A stretch of DNA of 14,289 nucleotides from UBA1413 sp964349885 (GTDB lineage: Bacteria; Bacteroidota; Bacteroidia; Bacteroidales; Prolixibacteraceae). A program made the translations under genes and the position numbers. Below are positions 1-7,454 of the stretch, piece by piece. The stretch spans positions 1 to 14,289 of the forward strand of contig CAYGIQ010000065.1 in assembly GCA_964349885.1 (NCBI GenBank), given 5' to 3'. The notes under the pieces are model-generated. The model made no database searches, was not told where the DNA came from, and worked only from the letters and a program-made list of their open reading frames with translations. Numbering within the stretch: the first letter of the stretch is position 1; each line of letters begins with the position of its first letter.

Positions 1-2
1 TT

Positions 3-398
3 TTAGAGGAGTACAAACTCACAAGGCGTCCAATGACCCTAGTATTTGCTTCGGAATATACCATCGCTGCAGTCCGCGAAGCATTGGACCAAAACCGAAC
101 CATTGGATGGTTTCAGGACAAGCTATTCGGTATGACATCGCTTCTGGAAGCATTCTTCGCTGCCAGCGTAAAAGCGACCATGATCTCCGAAGACGACAAA
201 AACAGGATGTTCAAGATTACCAATACTTCGGATGTCGATTATACCTTGCAATTTTCAGGAAGCTCCACAGAAAGGAAGCTTCCAGCGCGGAGCAGTCTGC
301 ATCTTTCAGTTCCCCTCGCGACAGAAGAAATTCGGGTAACGGTTAAGAATATGCTGACACGCTCAGATGAGCCATTGTTGACAACCCTTCAACCTTAA
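3..398 (+). CDS. PHP-domain phosphoesterase, C-terminal fragment (Sb-PDE-like)
   Basis: The reading frame is open to the left edge, so this is the 3' end of a longer gene and the first internal ATG (33) is not its start. The visible part begins LEEYKLTRRPMTLVFASEYT. Arg-Pro-x-Thr-Leu-Val-Phe-Ala, then a helix containing ALDQNRTIGWF, then a helix and a small beta-rich tail (residues from about KMFKITNTSDVDYTL in approximate terms) is the pattern I know from the C-terminus of Bacteroidota PHP-domain proteins annotated as Sb-PDE family phosphodiesterases. There the tail is a beta domain following the metal-dependent PHP hydrolase domain. The metal-binding histidines would lie upstream of the window, so activity cannot be judged here. 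The family call rests on recalled resemblance of the tail only. No clear terminator follows. Confidence 0.72.
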   Translation, partial: LEEYKLTRRPMTLVFASEYTIAAVREALDQNRTIGWFQDKLFGMTSLLEAFFAASVKATMISEDDKNRMFKITNTSDVDYTLQFSGSSTERKLPARSSLHLSVPLATEEIRVTVKNMLTRSDEPLLTTLQP

Positions 399-609
399 CC
401 AGAAACCCAATAAAAGATTAGCAGAACATTGAGGATTCGAAAGCCAACTGAGGAATCAGAAGTTTCCTTCAAAAGGCGAAGATATCAACAACCCCCACTA
501 CAGTAAAAATGCTGTCTTTGTCTGAATGTGAAAAACTTAAGGGCACTGGGTTATCCTGCTATAGATCAATTAAGTATTTTTGCTCTGATGAAGCAATCCT
601 ATTGTGGGT

Positions 610-632
610 TGCCAACACATAAATGTGTGGCA
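610..632. repeat. Inverted repeat / hairpin with one bulged base
   Basis: TGCC-(A)-ACACAT pairs with ATGTGT-GGCA around a 2-base AA centre: ten base pairs with one unpaired A on the left arm. No T-run follows on either strand, so it is not a standard intrinsic terminator. It may be an RNA structure or a protein-binding palindrome. Confidence 0.45.
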
Positions 633-719
633 CGCTGATTGTAGCAATTTTTCAAACTTTTGCGGCCTAGATAGTTTGCTTTGCCGGATGAAATAGGAGC
701 TGCAATAACAATTATCCAT

Positions 720-738
720 TTTCGTGTTTTACACGAAA
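720..738. promoter_or_regulatory. Perfect 8-bp inverted repeat, candidate operator
   Basis: TTTCGTGT and ACACGAAA are exact reverse complements around a 3-base TTT spacer. The repeat ends 32 bp before the ATG of the SPOR lipoprotein and immediately upstream of the TAACTTTA element at 744. It would cover the -33 position of a promoter using that element, which is where a repressor or activator would bind. A short RNA hairpin is the alternative. Function is inferred from position only. Confidence 0.45.
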
Positions 739-743
739 CGTTC

Positions 744-751
744 TAACTTTA
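744..751 (+). promoter_or_regulatory. Candidate -7 element TAACTTTA for the SPOR lipoprotein
   Basis: TAACTTTA matches the Bacteroidota -7 consensus TAnnTTTG at all but the last position and lies 20 bp before the start codon. No clean TTTG -33 box is visible at the expected distance, because that space is occupied by the inverted repeat at 720-738. Weak but well placed. Confidence 0.35.
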
Positions 752-770
752 AAACATAAAAATTACCAGG

Positions 771-1238
771 ATGAAAAAGATTCTTTTTCTTGCAGTGATA
801 GCACTGGCAGTGCTGGCTTCTTGCAAATCATCGAAAAAGGCAGCTTCTACGGCATTTGAACCGGCAGTACAGCAAACCTCTACCGCAGCTGAGCCCAAAG
901 TGTTTCAGGTTCCCGAAGTTAGAGAAACTCCGCCACCGGCCGACGACAAACCAATTCCGGTTCGCAGGGAATCTTTCACTTTTACACAATCTCAAGATCA
1001 GAACCAAAACAGCTATTTTATTATCCTTGGGTCATTCAGTAGCATGGACAATGCCAGAAATTTCAGGCAAACGCTTACCTCTGAGGGTTTTACTCCCATC
1101 ATCGTTCAGAGCGAAACCGGATACTACAGGGTAACCGTCGACTCCTACACGAGTGAGGGTCCCGCCCGCCAGCGACTTTCAGATATACGCAGGCAGCATG
1201 TCAAATACGGCGACGCTTGGCTGCTCATCAAAAACTGA
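771..1238 (+). CDS. SPOR-domain lipoprotein
   Basis: A 155-aa exported lipoprotein. Residues 1-17 form a lipoprotein signal peptide ending in the lipobox LASC, with Cys18 as the lipidation site. Residues 19-75 are a low-complexity linker rich in Ala, Pro, Ser and Thr. Residues 78-155 form a SPOR domain, with the typical YFIILGSFSS opening, the ANARNF-like helix (DNARNFRQTL), and the strand GYYRVTVDSYTS that ends in a DAWLL strand. SPOR domains bind glycan strands lacking stem peptides, typically at division sites, so the protein probably sits in the outer membrane facing the peptidoglycan. The ATG is the only start that gives a signal peptide. It appears monocistronic: a strong terminator lies 34 bp downstream. 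The family call is firm; any role in division is family inference. Confidence 0.9.
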   Translation: MKKILFLAVIALAVLASCKSSKKAASTAFEPAVQQTSTAAEPKVFQVPEVRETPPPADDKPIPVRRESFTFTQSQDQNQNSYFIILGSFSSMDNARNFRQTLTSEGFTPIIVQSETGYYRVTVDSYTSEGPARQRLSDIRRQHVKYGDAWLLIKN

Positions 1239-1271
1239 TAATCGGCTGATATTGCAGCTACCTTCAGATAA

Positions 1272-1311
1272 AACAAAAGGGGAAAACTACATTGGGTTTT
1301 CCCCTTTTGTT
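1272..1311 (+). terminator. Strong intrinsic terminator
   Basis: AACAAAAGGGGAAAA (1272-1286) pairs perfectly with TTTTCCCCTTTTGTT (1297-1311), and C1287-G1296 extends the stem to 16 bp with an 8-base loop. The T-rich descending arm acts as the U-tract. Being nearly symmetrical, it could also work on the minus strand, but no minus-strand gene ends here. It ends the lipoprotein transcript. Confidence 0.85.
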
Positions 1312-1370
1312 ATGTCGGTTGGCGATCGATCTATTTTTAGATTGACAGTCCTTTTTAAGACAAAACAGTG

Positions 1371-1378
1371 TAGCTTTG
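1371..1378 (+). promoter_or_regulatory. -7 promoter element TAGCTTTG for the dCMP deaminase/protease operon
   Basis: TAGCTTTG is an exact match to the Bacteroidota -7 consensus TAnnTTTG. It lies after the lipoprotein terminator and 47 bp before the ATG at 1425, giving a leader of about 40 bases. The only -33-like sequence is TTGACA at 1342-1347, 23 bp upstream, which is slightly long. A good match in the right place. Confidence 0.6.
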
Positions 1379-1424
1379 CAAACTACAGGAGATCTCTTCT
1401 AATTAGCAATCTATTTTGATACCC

Positions 1425-1874
1425 ATGAATGATCAAAAACAGCAAATGCTCGACCAGCGCTATTTAAAGATGGCAACCATTTGGTCGTTAAACTCATATT
1501 GCAACCGGAGAAAAGTTGGGGCACTGCTGGTAAAAGACAAAATGATTATCTCTGACGGATACAATGGAACCCCTGCAGGGTTTGAAAACATTTGTGAAGA
1601 CGAAAACAATAAGACAAAACCATACGTTCTGCATGCTGAAGCCAACGCAATTACGAAAATTGCCAAATCTGGAAACAGTAGCGATGGGGCCACAATGTAT
1701 GTAACCTCCTCTCCTTGTCTCGAATGTGCCAAATTGATTATTCAGGCCGGTATAAGAAGAGTTGTTTTCAACGAGGAATATCGTTCCGAAGATGGGGTTA
1801 ATCTTTTACAGCGTGCAGGCATAGAAGTTACTTACATAGAAACAGATTTTGCATCACTCAAATCGGATCAATGA
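1425..1874 (+). CDS. dCMP deaminase (cytidine/deoxycytidylate deaminase family)
   Basis: A 149-aa cytosolic zinc enzyme predicted to convert dCMP to dUMP, feeding dTMP synthesis. The zinc site is visible: His70-Ala-Glu72 (HAEANAI, Glu as proton shuttle) and the PCLEC motif with Cys98 and Cys101. Other signatures are GALLV (residues 32-36) and SDGYNGTPAGF (43-53), which belong to the dCMP-deaminase branch rather than to tRNA or guanine deaminases. A TTG nine bases upstream could extend the frame by three residues, but the ATG is the better start. The stop overlaps the start of the next gene by four bases (ATGA), so the two genes are translationally coupled. The length is normal for the family. 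Confidence 0.9.
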   Translation: MNDQKQQMLDQRYLKMATIWSLNSYCNRRKVGALLVKDKMIISDGYNGTPAGFENICEDENNKTKPYVLHAEANAITKIAKSGNSSDGATMYVTSSPCLECAKLIIQAGIRRVVFNEEYRSEDGVNLLQRAGIEVTYIETDFASLKSDQ

Positions 1875-3487
1875 AACGACGCTTTCCTTATGTACCCCTT
1901 TTGTTGGCCGCAATGCTTGCGGCTGGACTTATCATAGGCAATTTTATGGCGCGGAATCATGTGCCGTCGGCCAGAGGTTTCAGAATTGGCAATACCAATA
2001 AGCTTAGCAGCATAATGGACCTGGTGCAGCACGCCTACGTCGACAGTATTGATTCCAAAGCCATTATAGAAAAAACCATTCCTGAACTGCTTAAAAATCT
2101 CGATCCACACTCTACCTATATACCCGCCCGTCAAATGCAGGAGGTTGAAGAGGAGATGCAAGGCAACTTTTCGGGAATCGGCGTTCAATTTTCAATTCAG
2201 GAAGATACCGTTGTGGTAATCGATGTGATATCGGGGGGCCCGTCGCAAAAATTGGGACTTATGGCAGGCGACAGAATCGTAAAAGTAAACGATAGTCTGA
2301 TAGCAGGGGTAGGCATCCGAAACGAAGATGTTCTGAAGCTTTTGCGAGGACAGAAAGGCACTTTGGTTAAGGTAAGTAATCTTAGAAAGGGTTATCAGAA
2401 ATTGTTTGATTTTGAAATTACCCGGGGCGACATTCCCATCTACAGTGTAGATGTTAGCTACATGATAGATGAGGAAACCGGATTTATAAAAGTTGGACGA
2501 TTTGCCGAACAGACCTATTTCGAATTTATGGAGGGTATGCAGAAGCTCGATCGGGCGGGTGCCAACAAAATTATTGTTGATCTCAGAGGAAATCCCGGCG
2601 GCTACCTGACAGCCGTTATCAGAATGGTAGACGAGTTTCTGGATAAAGATGAACCAATCCTTATAACAAAAGGCAAATCGCAACCAGAGAAGGTATACAA
2701 CGCTACAGCGCGGGCTTCGTTTAAAGACAAAAAGGTTTTTGTGCTTATTGATGAATTCTCGGCTTCGGCCAGTGAAATTTTCGCTGGGGCCCTGCAAGAC
2801 AACGACCGCGCCATCGTAATTGGAAGGCGTTCGTTTGGGAAAGGACTTGTGCAGGAGCAAATTCCATTCTCCGATGGATCGGCAATGCGTCTGACAGTTG
2901 CCCGCTACTATACTCCAAGTGGCCGGTCCATTCAAAAACCATACACCGGTGGATCAGATACATATTTCGACGACATTTATGAGCGCATGGTCCACGGTGA
3001 ATTTCTCGAAGCCGACAGCATCCAATTTGCCGATTCGCTGGTTTACTATACCAAAAAGGGACGAAAAGTCTATGGAGGGGGAGGAATCATGCCCGACTTC
3101 TTTGTTCCTGCCGATACCGCAGGACGCTCCCAATATTTTAACCAAATCTATCAACAGGGTCTTATTTATGCTTTCGCATTTCAATACTCCGATCAGCACA
3201 GAACAAAGCTCAATGGATTGCAGACGGCTACTGAGATTGAAGAATGGTTAGACCAGCAATCGGTTATCGAAAGTTTTGTGGAATACGCTGCATCGAAAGG
3301 AATTGCCCGCGACAATGAAGGTCTTCGAATTTCGGGATTCATAATTGAAACACAGTTAAAAGCCTATGTTGCCCGCAATATTTTAGGTGAAGCAGGCTTC
3401 TACCCCATCATTAAACAAGTCGATAAAACCTTACTAAGGGCCATTGAAATATCGCGGCAGAATCTGCTTGTTGAGCATCTGCCGTAA
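1871..3487 (+). CDS. S41 family C-terminal processing peptidase (CtpA/Prc type)
   Basis: A 538-aa envelope serine protease that degrades or trims periplasmic proteins from the C-terminus. Residues 7-27 form a signal anchor. Residues 45-100 form the N-terminal helical part (LDPHSTYIPA). Residues 100-185 are a PDZ domain (GNFSGIGVQF opening, GLMAGDRI ligand-binding region). Residues 200-352 form the protease core with VDLRGNPGG, the nucleophile Ser299 in FSASASEIF, and general base Lys324 in FGKGLVQ. The Ser-Lys spacing of 25 equals that of E. coli Prc. Residues 353-538 are a C-terminal extension of the kind common in Bacteroidota members. It follows the dCMP deaminase with an ATGA overlap; the pairing is probably operon economy, not shared function. 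It converges on nadA with 7 bp between stops and no terminator between them. Confidence 0.95.
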   Translation: MKRRFPYVPLLLAAMLAAGLIIGNFMARNHVPSARGFRIGNTNKLSSIMDLVQHAYVDSIDSKAIIEKTIPELLKNLDPHSTYIPARQMQEVEEEMQGNFSGIGVQFSIQEDTVVVIDVISGGPSQKLGLMAGDRIVKVNDSLIAGVGIRNEDVLKLLRGQKGTLVKVSNLRKGYQKLFDFEITRGDIPIYSVDVSYMIDEETGFIKVGRFAEQTYFEFMEGMQKLDRAGANKIIVDLRGNPGGYLTAVIRMVDEFLDKDEPILITKGKSQPEKVYNATARASFKDKKVFVLIDEFSASASEIFAGALQDNDRAIVIGRRSFGKGLVQEQIPFSDGSAMRLTVARYYTPSGRSIQKPYTGGSDTYFDDIYERMVHGEFLEADSIQFADSLVYYTKKGRKVYGGGGIMPDFFVPADTAGRSQYFNQIYQQGLIYAFAFQYSDQHRTKLNGLQTATEIEEWLDQQSVIESFVEYAASKGIARDNEGLRISGFIIETQLKAYVARNILGEAGFYPIIKQVDKTLLRAIEISRQNLLVEHLP

Positions 3488-3494
3488 AAATGCA

Positions 3495-4478
3495 TCAAGA
3501 AATATCGAGCATTGCCTGAATAGGTGCCCGGGCTTTGCTGATAATTGCTTCAGACAAAACGATTTCCGGCAACTCATGCTTCAGGCAAACATAGAGTTTT
3601 TGAAGGGAGTTCAACTTCATATAAGAGCAATCGTTACATCCACAGGTTGAGTCGACCGATGGAGCCGGAATAAATATTTTATCGGGACATACCTTGCTCA
3701 TTTGGTGTAAAATACCACTCTCAGTCGCTACAATGTATTTCCTCGCATCATCCTGCTGCACATAGTTAAGCAATGCAGTAGTAGATCCAATAAAATCGGC
3801 CAACAATAAAACCGGTTTTTCGCACTCAGGGTGCGCAATAAATCTTGCATCAGGATGCTGATCCATCAAATCAGCTATCTTTTCGACAGAATACAGTTCA
3901 TGCACCATGCAAGCTCCATCCCAAAGCACCATCTGTCGGCCGGTAAGGTTGTTGATATAGTTGCCCAGATTTTTATCAGGAGCAAAAATCAGCGGCTGTT
4001 CTTTTGGGAAACTTTCAACAATTTTAACTGCGTTGGCCGATGTGCAAATGATATCTGAAAGGGTCTTAAGTTCAGCCGTACAATTGATGTAGGAGATTAC
4101 TTTGTGATTGGGATATTTCGCTTTAAAAGCCTCAAATTTTTCGGCAGGTGCAGAATCGGCCAGCGAACAACCAGCCTTTAAGTCGGGAAGAATCACCTTC
4201 TTGGAAGGATTAATAATTTTGGCAGTTTCTGCCATAAAATGAACCCCCACAAATGCAATAATATCGGCAGTGGTAGAAGCAGCTGCCTGAGCAAGCCCCA
4301 GACTGTCGCCCACATAGTCGGCAATGTCTTGCAATTCAGGCTCAACATAATAGTGGCTGAGGATTACTGCGTTCTTTTCCCGCTTTAACCGGCGAATCTC
4401 TTCGACAAGCCTAAAATTGGGATTTACAGGCTCGTCGATGAAGCCTTTATGTGCAAGATCAAATGCAAGATTTTCCAT
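3495..4478 (-). CDS. nadA: Quinolinate synthase NadA
   Basis: A 327-aa cytosolic [4Fe-4S] enzyme that condenses iminoaspartate with dihydroxyacetone phosphate to quinolinate in de novo NAD synthesis. Cluster ligands are Cys104 (KAGCSLAD), Cys190 (WDGACMVHE) and Cys284, the last Cys of TCGCNDC, flanked by Cys279 and Cys281. Other family signatures are NAVILSHYY near residue 37, GVHFMAETAKI near 78, SYINCTAELK near 129 and HPECEKPV near 216. A TTG three codons upstream is possible, but the ATG is preferred. No nadB or nadC is adjacent, so the NAD genes are not clustered here. The gene is transcribed toward the S41 protease and may produce overlapping 3' transcripts with it. Confidence 0.97.
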   Translation of the reverse strand: MENLAFDLAHKGFIDEPVNPNFRLVEEIRRLKREKNAVILSHYYVEPELQDIADYVGDSLGLAQAAASTTADIIAFVGVHFMAETAKIINPSKKVILPDLKAGCSLADSAPAEKFEAFKAKYPNHKVISYINCTAELKTLSDIICTSANAVKIVESFPKEQPLIFAPDKNLGNYINNLTGRQMVLWDGACMVHELYSVEKIADLMDQHPDARFIAHPECEKPVLLLADFIGSTTALLNYVQQDDARKYIVATESGILHQMSKVCPDKIFIPAPSVDSTCGCNDCSYMKLNSLQKLYVCLKHELPEIVLSEAIISKARAPIQAMLDIS

Positions 4479-4710
4479 TTCAGACAAACTCAGAAACTTT
4501 TATAAAAACAGTTTCGTTTTGATGGCCATCAACCAGTGGGGTGATGAAAAACAACCTTGGTTATGAACAGCCTTACACAAACAAGAATAATGCCTTAACC
4601 CACCAGTTTAATTTCAGGCACAAAAATATAAATTCATATCGAAATAGTTCAATCCGAATACATTTGATTTGGACTCCAAATAGTAATCAATTTGCTATCG
4701 GCTATCCCTA

Positions 4711-7290
4711 TCAAGGGGTAACGGAGACCAAAACGCGAATTGCCCGTCCAGAAGGTTCGGTGCCCTCCACAACAATCACAAAGTCGCTATTCAAGGCAGA
4801 GACAGGAACCGAGAAGGAGGCCTTCCCCTGCTGGTCGAGGTTCAATTCAGGCTCCCAGTAGAGCGTTGAGCGAAGATCTGTCGAAGCACCCGAGCGCAAA
4901 GCCTCCGGCCCGAGAAAACGTGCTGGAACGCGAAATCCCGCCTCATACCTATCTACATGGACTTCGGCAGCAGGCATTACAACCTGTTGCGTCTTCCCTC
5001 TCTTGGTATTGATCTCAATAACACCAACATTGTTAAGTCCTGTGTATTTCTGAATATCTGCTGGATCTAGTGAAACATTGATTGACTCAACATCGGATGG
5101 GGAGATGGTATTAAGGATATCTGCAGTAGTCCCCATTCGCTGCCCGTCAATAACAATTAACGCACCTGATTGAAAATGAATGGAATTCTGTGTCCCCACA
5201 AACACAATCTGACCGCTCTGTAAATTGTAAGGTTTAATCACTTTAATTACATCCAGAAGATTGGTAGATGACTGCAGTATTGATTTATAGGCTTCACTTT
5301 TTGCAGGAACGCCCGACTGTGCAGCCGAACGCCGGACAGGTACTTTTCGCAGTAAACCGGGGTTCGACGAAAGATACGCATATGGGAAGAGTGTGCTCAT
5401 ATTGTCAAGCATAGGGTTGGGTCGGATATTCCTGATCCTATTTCCAATTTGGTCGGTAAACCCAGAGTAAGGAATTACACGCATATTTCCTCTCCCCTGT
5501 CCATCGGTAGCTGAAAAAGAAAAATCGTTCAAGTTGGCAGGAAAAAGGTTTGGAAAAATAAAATTACCATCTGCATCGGAGTTCGCAGTATAAACCTGCA
5601 GGTCGCGACTGCTTAAAAGACTCACTATTGCGTTTGCAGCTGGAGCTCCCCGTCGATCTACAACTTGCCCCTTAATCCCAGAATTCATTTCACGGGTTAG
5701 GGCAGCATTGGTGGCATCAAACTGCATTACTTCGGACCATGAAAACCCCTTAATTCGATTCGAGATAAGGATATAATCAAGGGCAATCAAACTGCTGCTA
5801 CCCTGTTTTAAGAGTGCATCGATATTCTCAACATCGTTGATCAACCAAGTATTAATGTCAAAATGGTGCCCAATGCCCGACTGGTTGACAAAAATTCTCT
5901 GTTTATCGGTCACCGAAACGGAAAACATACCTGATCCACCTGAACGATTTCGACCGGCATCAACGCTAACGCGGACACTCCCATCTGCAAGCTTTCCATC
6001 AACAGAAATAGCTTGCTGTTCTGGTCTGCCGTTGTACCAAAGCCGCTCAGACATAAGAACACCCTCGTCATTAAAAAGTGCAATCTGATGAATCCCCTGC
6101 TCAAGGTCAGCTAAAGGAATACGAATTCTGGCAGACCTCTCAACCTCAAAATTAGCAGCCCAAACCAAATTAAACCGATGGGTAACCACCACTGCATAAT
6201 TTTTGGGTTGTGTATGTTGTCCAATTACATCAAGCAGTAAAAATTGAGTTCCATCGCTTCCAAGCGTTATGGTTGGCCTATCGGCCACAGGGCTAGGTAT
6301 GGCAATTCGTTGTCCCTTACCGGGTTCACTTGTAACTGCAAGGAAATAAGTCTCACCAGCCTCAGCTTTAAAAGGGAAGAGACCAAAACCAGGATGAAAA
6401 GTTCCCGTCTTGGAGATTATCTCTCCGCGGCCATTAACAATATCGCCCTGAAGAGAGACCGGTCCCTGTCCGTACAGTGTAGCATGAAAGCCCATCTTTA
6501 CCGGCACCTCAGGCAGATAACTCCCCCCTTCGGGCCAGAAAGTTACCGTTACACTATCGGTGGTGACCTTCAGAATATGCCGGGTTTTCCAAACCTCCCG
6601 CTGATGTGAAAGCTCCAGCACAACTGGATTCACACCGGTAACCGAAGGCATATTAACTGAAAATGAAGCCAATCCGTTATTGGATCGAAGTTGCCCTTCG
6701 GAAAGGATACGATTGTTGTGCAGAACTTTGTAATTAAACGAATGGCGATGTGCCGGAGTGCCATCATGCTGTACCACTTTGAGCCTTACTGAAGCATTTG
6801 AACCGGCCGGGTAGAGGATATTTGGATCTTCAGGCGTCACCCATGCTTCGCCTTCGTAAAACTGGTGTACTAGGAAAACTTTTACGGCAACATCTTTTTC
6901 ATCGGTATGCAGCGGAGTCGATGCCACCAAAAAGTATTTGCCCAATGGCAGATTCTCAGGTAATCTGATATCTCCGTGAAATTTAGACTGTTCAAGTTGG
7001 TACTTATCCCCGCTAATCAGCACTCCATCAACATCGAAAAGGTGTAAAGTCAGCTCCGAGCTAAGATTGGTCATTGATAGTTGGCTCAGTTCAGAAACCC
7101 AGCCTCTGATCCAAACCATATCGCCGGGAGCATAGATATCTTTATCGGTGGCCAAATAAATCGCCTCTCTTGGATTTGAGACCACAAATTCAGGTAGTTT
7201 ATCAGCTACTTTGTCGAGGATGTTGGATTGAGCCCTTACATTCGCAACGGAGGCCCCCAATAGTAATGCTGCAAAAAGAATTTTTCTCAT
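4711..7290 (-). CDS. Macroglobulin-like (MG2) exported protein with carboxypeptidase-regulatory and TonB plug domains
   Basis: An 859-aa secreted protein of a large Bacteroidota family of unknown function. Numbering is from the ATG at 7290; a TTG at 7299 would add three residues. Residues 1-20 are a signal peptide with probable cleavage at VRA/QSN. Residues 40-140 form an MG2-like domain (AIYLATDKDIYAPGD, VWIRGWV). The FWPEGG motif at 251-256 is typical of this family. Residues 537-600 are a carboxypeptidase-regulatory beta-sandwich (GIKGQVVDRRGAPAANA). Residues 679-767 form a TonB-receptor plug-like domain (ALIVIDGQRMG, GVIEINTKRG). Residues 807-850 form the closing strand region (LYWEPELNLDQQGKASFSV). 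There is no beta-barrel after the plug, so it is not a receptor by itself. Cellular location is probably the periplasm or outer membrane. No family thioester motif was seen. Substrate unknown. Confidence 0.85.
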   Translation of the reverse strand: MRKILFAALLLGASVANVRAQSNILDKVADKLPEFVVSNPREAIYLATDKDIYAPGDMVWIRGWVSELSQLSMTNLSSELTLHLFDVDGVLISGDKYQLEQSKFHGDIRLPENLPLGKYFLVASTPLHTDEKDVAVKVFLVHQFYEGEAWVTPEDPNILYPAGSNASVRLKVVQHDGTPAHRHSFNYKVLHNNRILSEGQLRSNNGLASFSVNMPSVTGVNPVVLELSHQREVWKTRHILKVTTDSVTVTFWPEGGSYLPEVPVKMGFHATLYGQGPVSLQGDIVNGRGEIISKTGTFHPGFGLFPFKAEAGETYFLAVTSEPGKGQRIAIPSPVADRPTITLGSDGTQFLLLDVIGQHTQPKNYAVVVTHRFNLVWAANFEVERSARIRIPLADLEQGIHQIALFNDEGVLMSERLWYNGRPEQQAISVDGKLADGSVRVSVDAGRNRSGGSGMFSVSVTDKQRIFVNQSGIGHHFDINTWLINDVENIDALLKQGSSSLIALDYILISNRIKGFSWSEVMQFDATNAALTREMNSGIKGQVVDRRGAPAANAIVSLLSSRDLQVYTANSDADGNFIFPNLFPANLNDFSFSATDGQGRGNMRVIPYSGFTDQIGNRIRNIRPNPMLDNMSTLFPYAYLSSNPGLLRKVPVRRSAAQSGVPAKSEAYKSILQSSTNLLDVIKVIKPYNLQSGQIVFVGTQNSIHFQSGALIVIDGQRMGTTADILNTISPSDVESINVSLDPADIQKYTGLNNVGVIEINTKRGKTQQVVMPAAEVHVDRYEAGFRVPARFLGPEALRSGASTDLRSTLYWEPELNLDQQGKASFSVPVSALNSDFVIVVEGTEPSGRAIRVLVSVTP

Positions 7291-7413
7291 AGGAATCAAA
7301 TTAAGGCTACTTTTAAATTACGAAAAATCGAATTGAAGGGTTTCTTATCGTCCCCTTTATACATCATTATCGCTTACACTCGCTTATTTGTAAGATATTT
7401 GCAGAACCCATTA

Positions 7414-7421
7414 CAAAATTA
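7414..7421 (-). promoter_or_regulatory. Candidate -7 element TAATTTTG for the macroglobulin-like gene
   Basis: Read on the minus strand, TAATTTTG fits TAnnTTTG exactly. It lies about 120 bp upstream of the ATG at 7290, which implies a long leader. That leader contains a weak hairpin (CTTACA 7373-7378 with TGTAAG 7389-7394) and two copies of CGCTTA (7371, 7381). No clear -33 TTTG is seen, so this is tentative. Confidence 0.35.
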
Positions 7422-7454
7422 GATTCCCCGGAGAATTTTTAAAGCTTTGCCATA

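Larger units (their letters stand above)
399..770. other. 372-bp intergenic region with hairpins
   Basis: AT-rich sequence with no convincing gene. The longest ATG frame I followed on the plus strand (509-622, 37 codons) has no ribosome-binding site and no recognisable product. The region holds an imperfect direct repeat of 14 bases (430-443 and 449-462, 11 identities), a bulged hairpin at 610-632 and a perfect inverted repeat at 720-738 next to the likely promoter of the following lipoprotein gene. Confidence 0.5.

Noticed and set aside
509..622. 37-codon plus-strand frame in the gap after the PHP gene
   Set aside because: No ribosome-binding site, no recognisable product, and its stop lies inside a hairpin.
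2192..2935. 247-codon minus-strand frame
   Set aside because: It lies wholly antisense to the S41 protease, whose catalytic and PDZ motifs are intact; the antisense product has no recognisable features.
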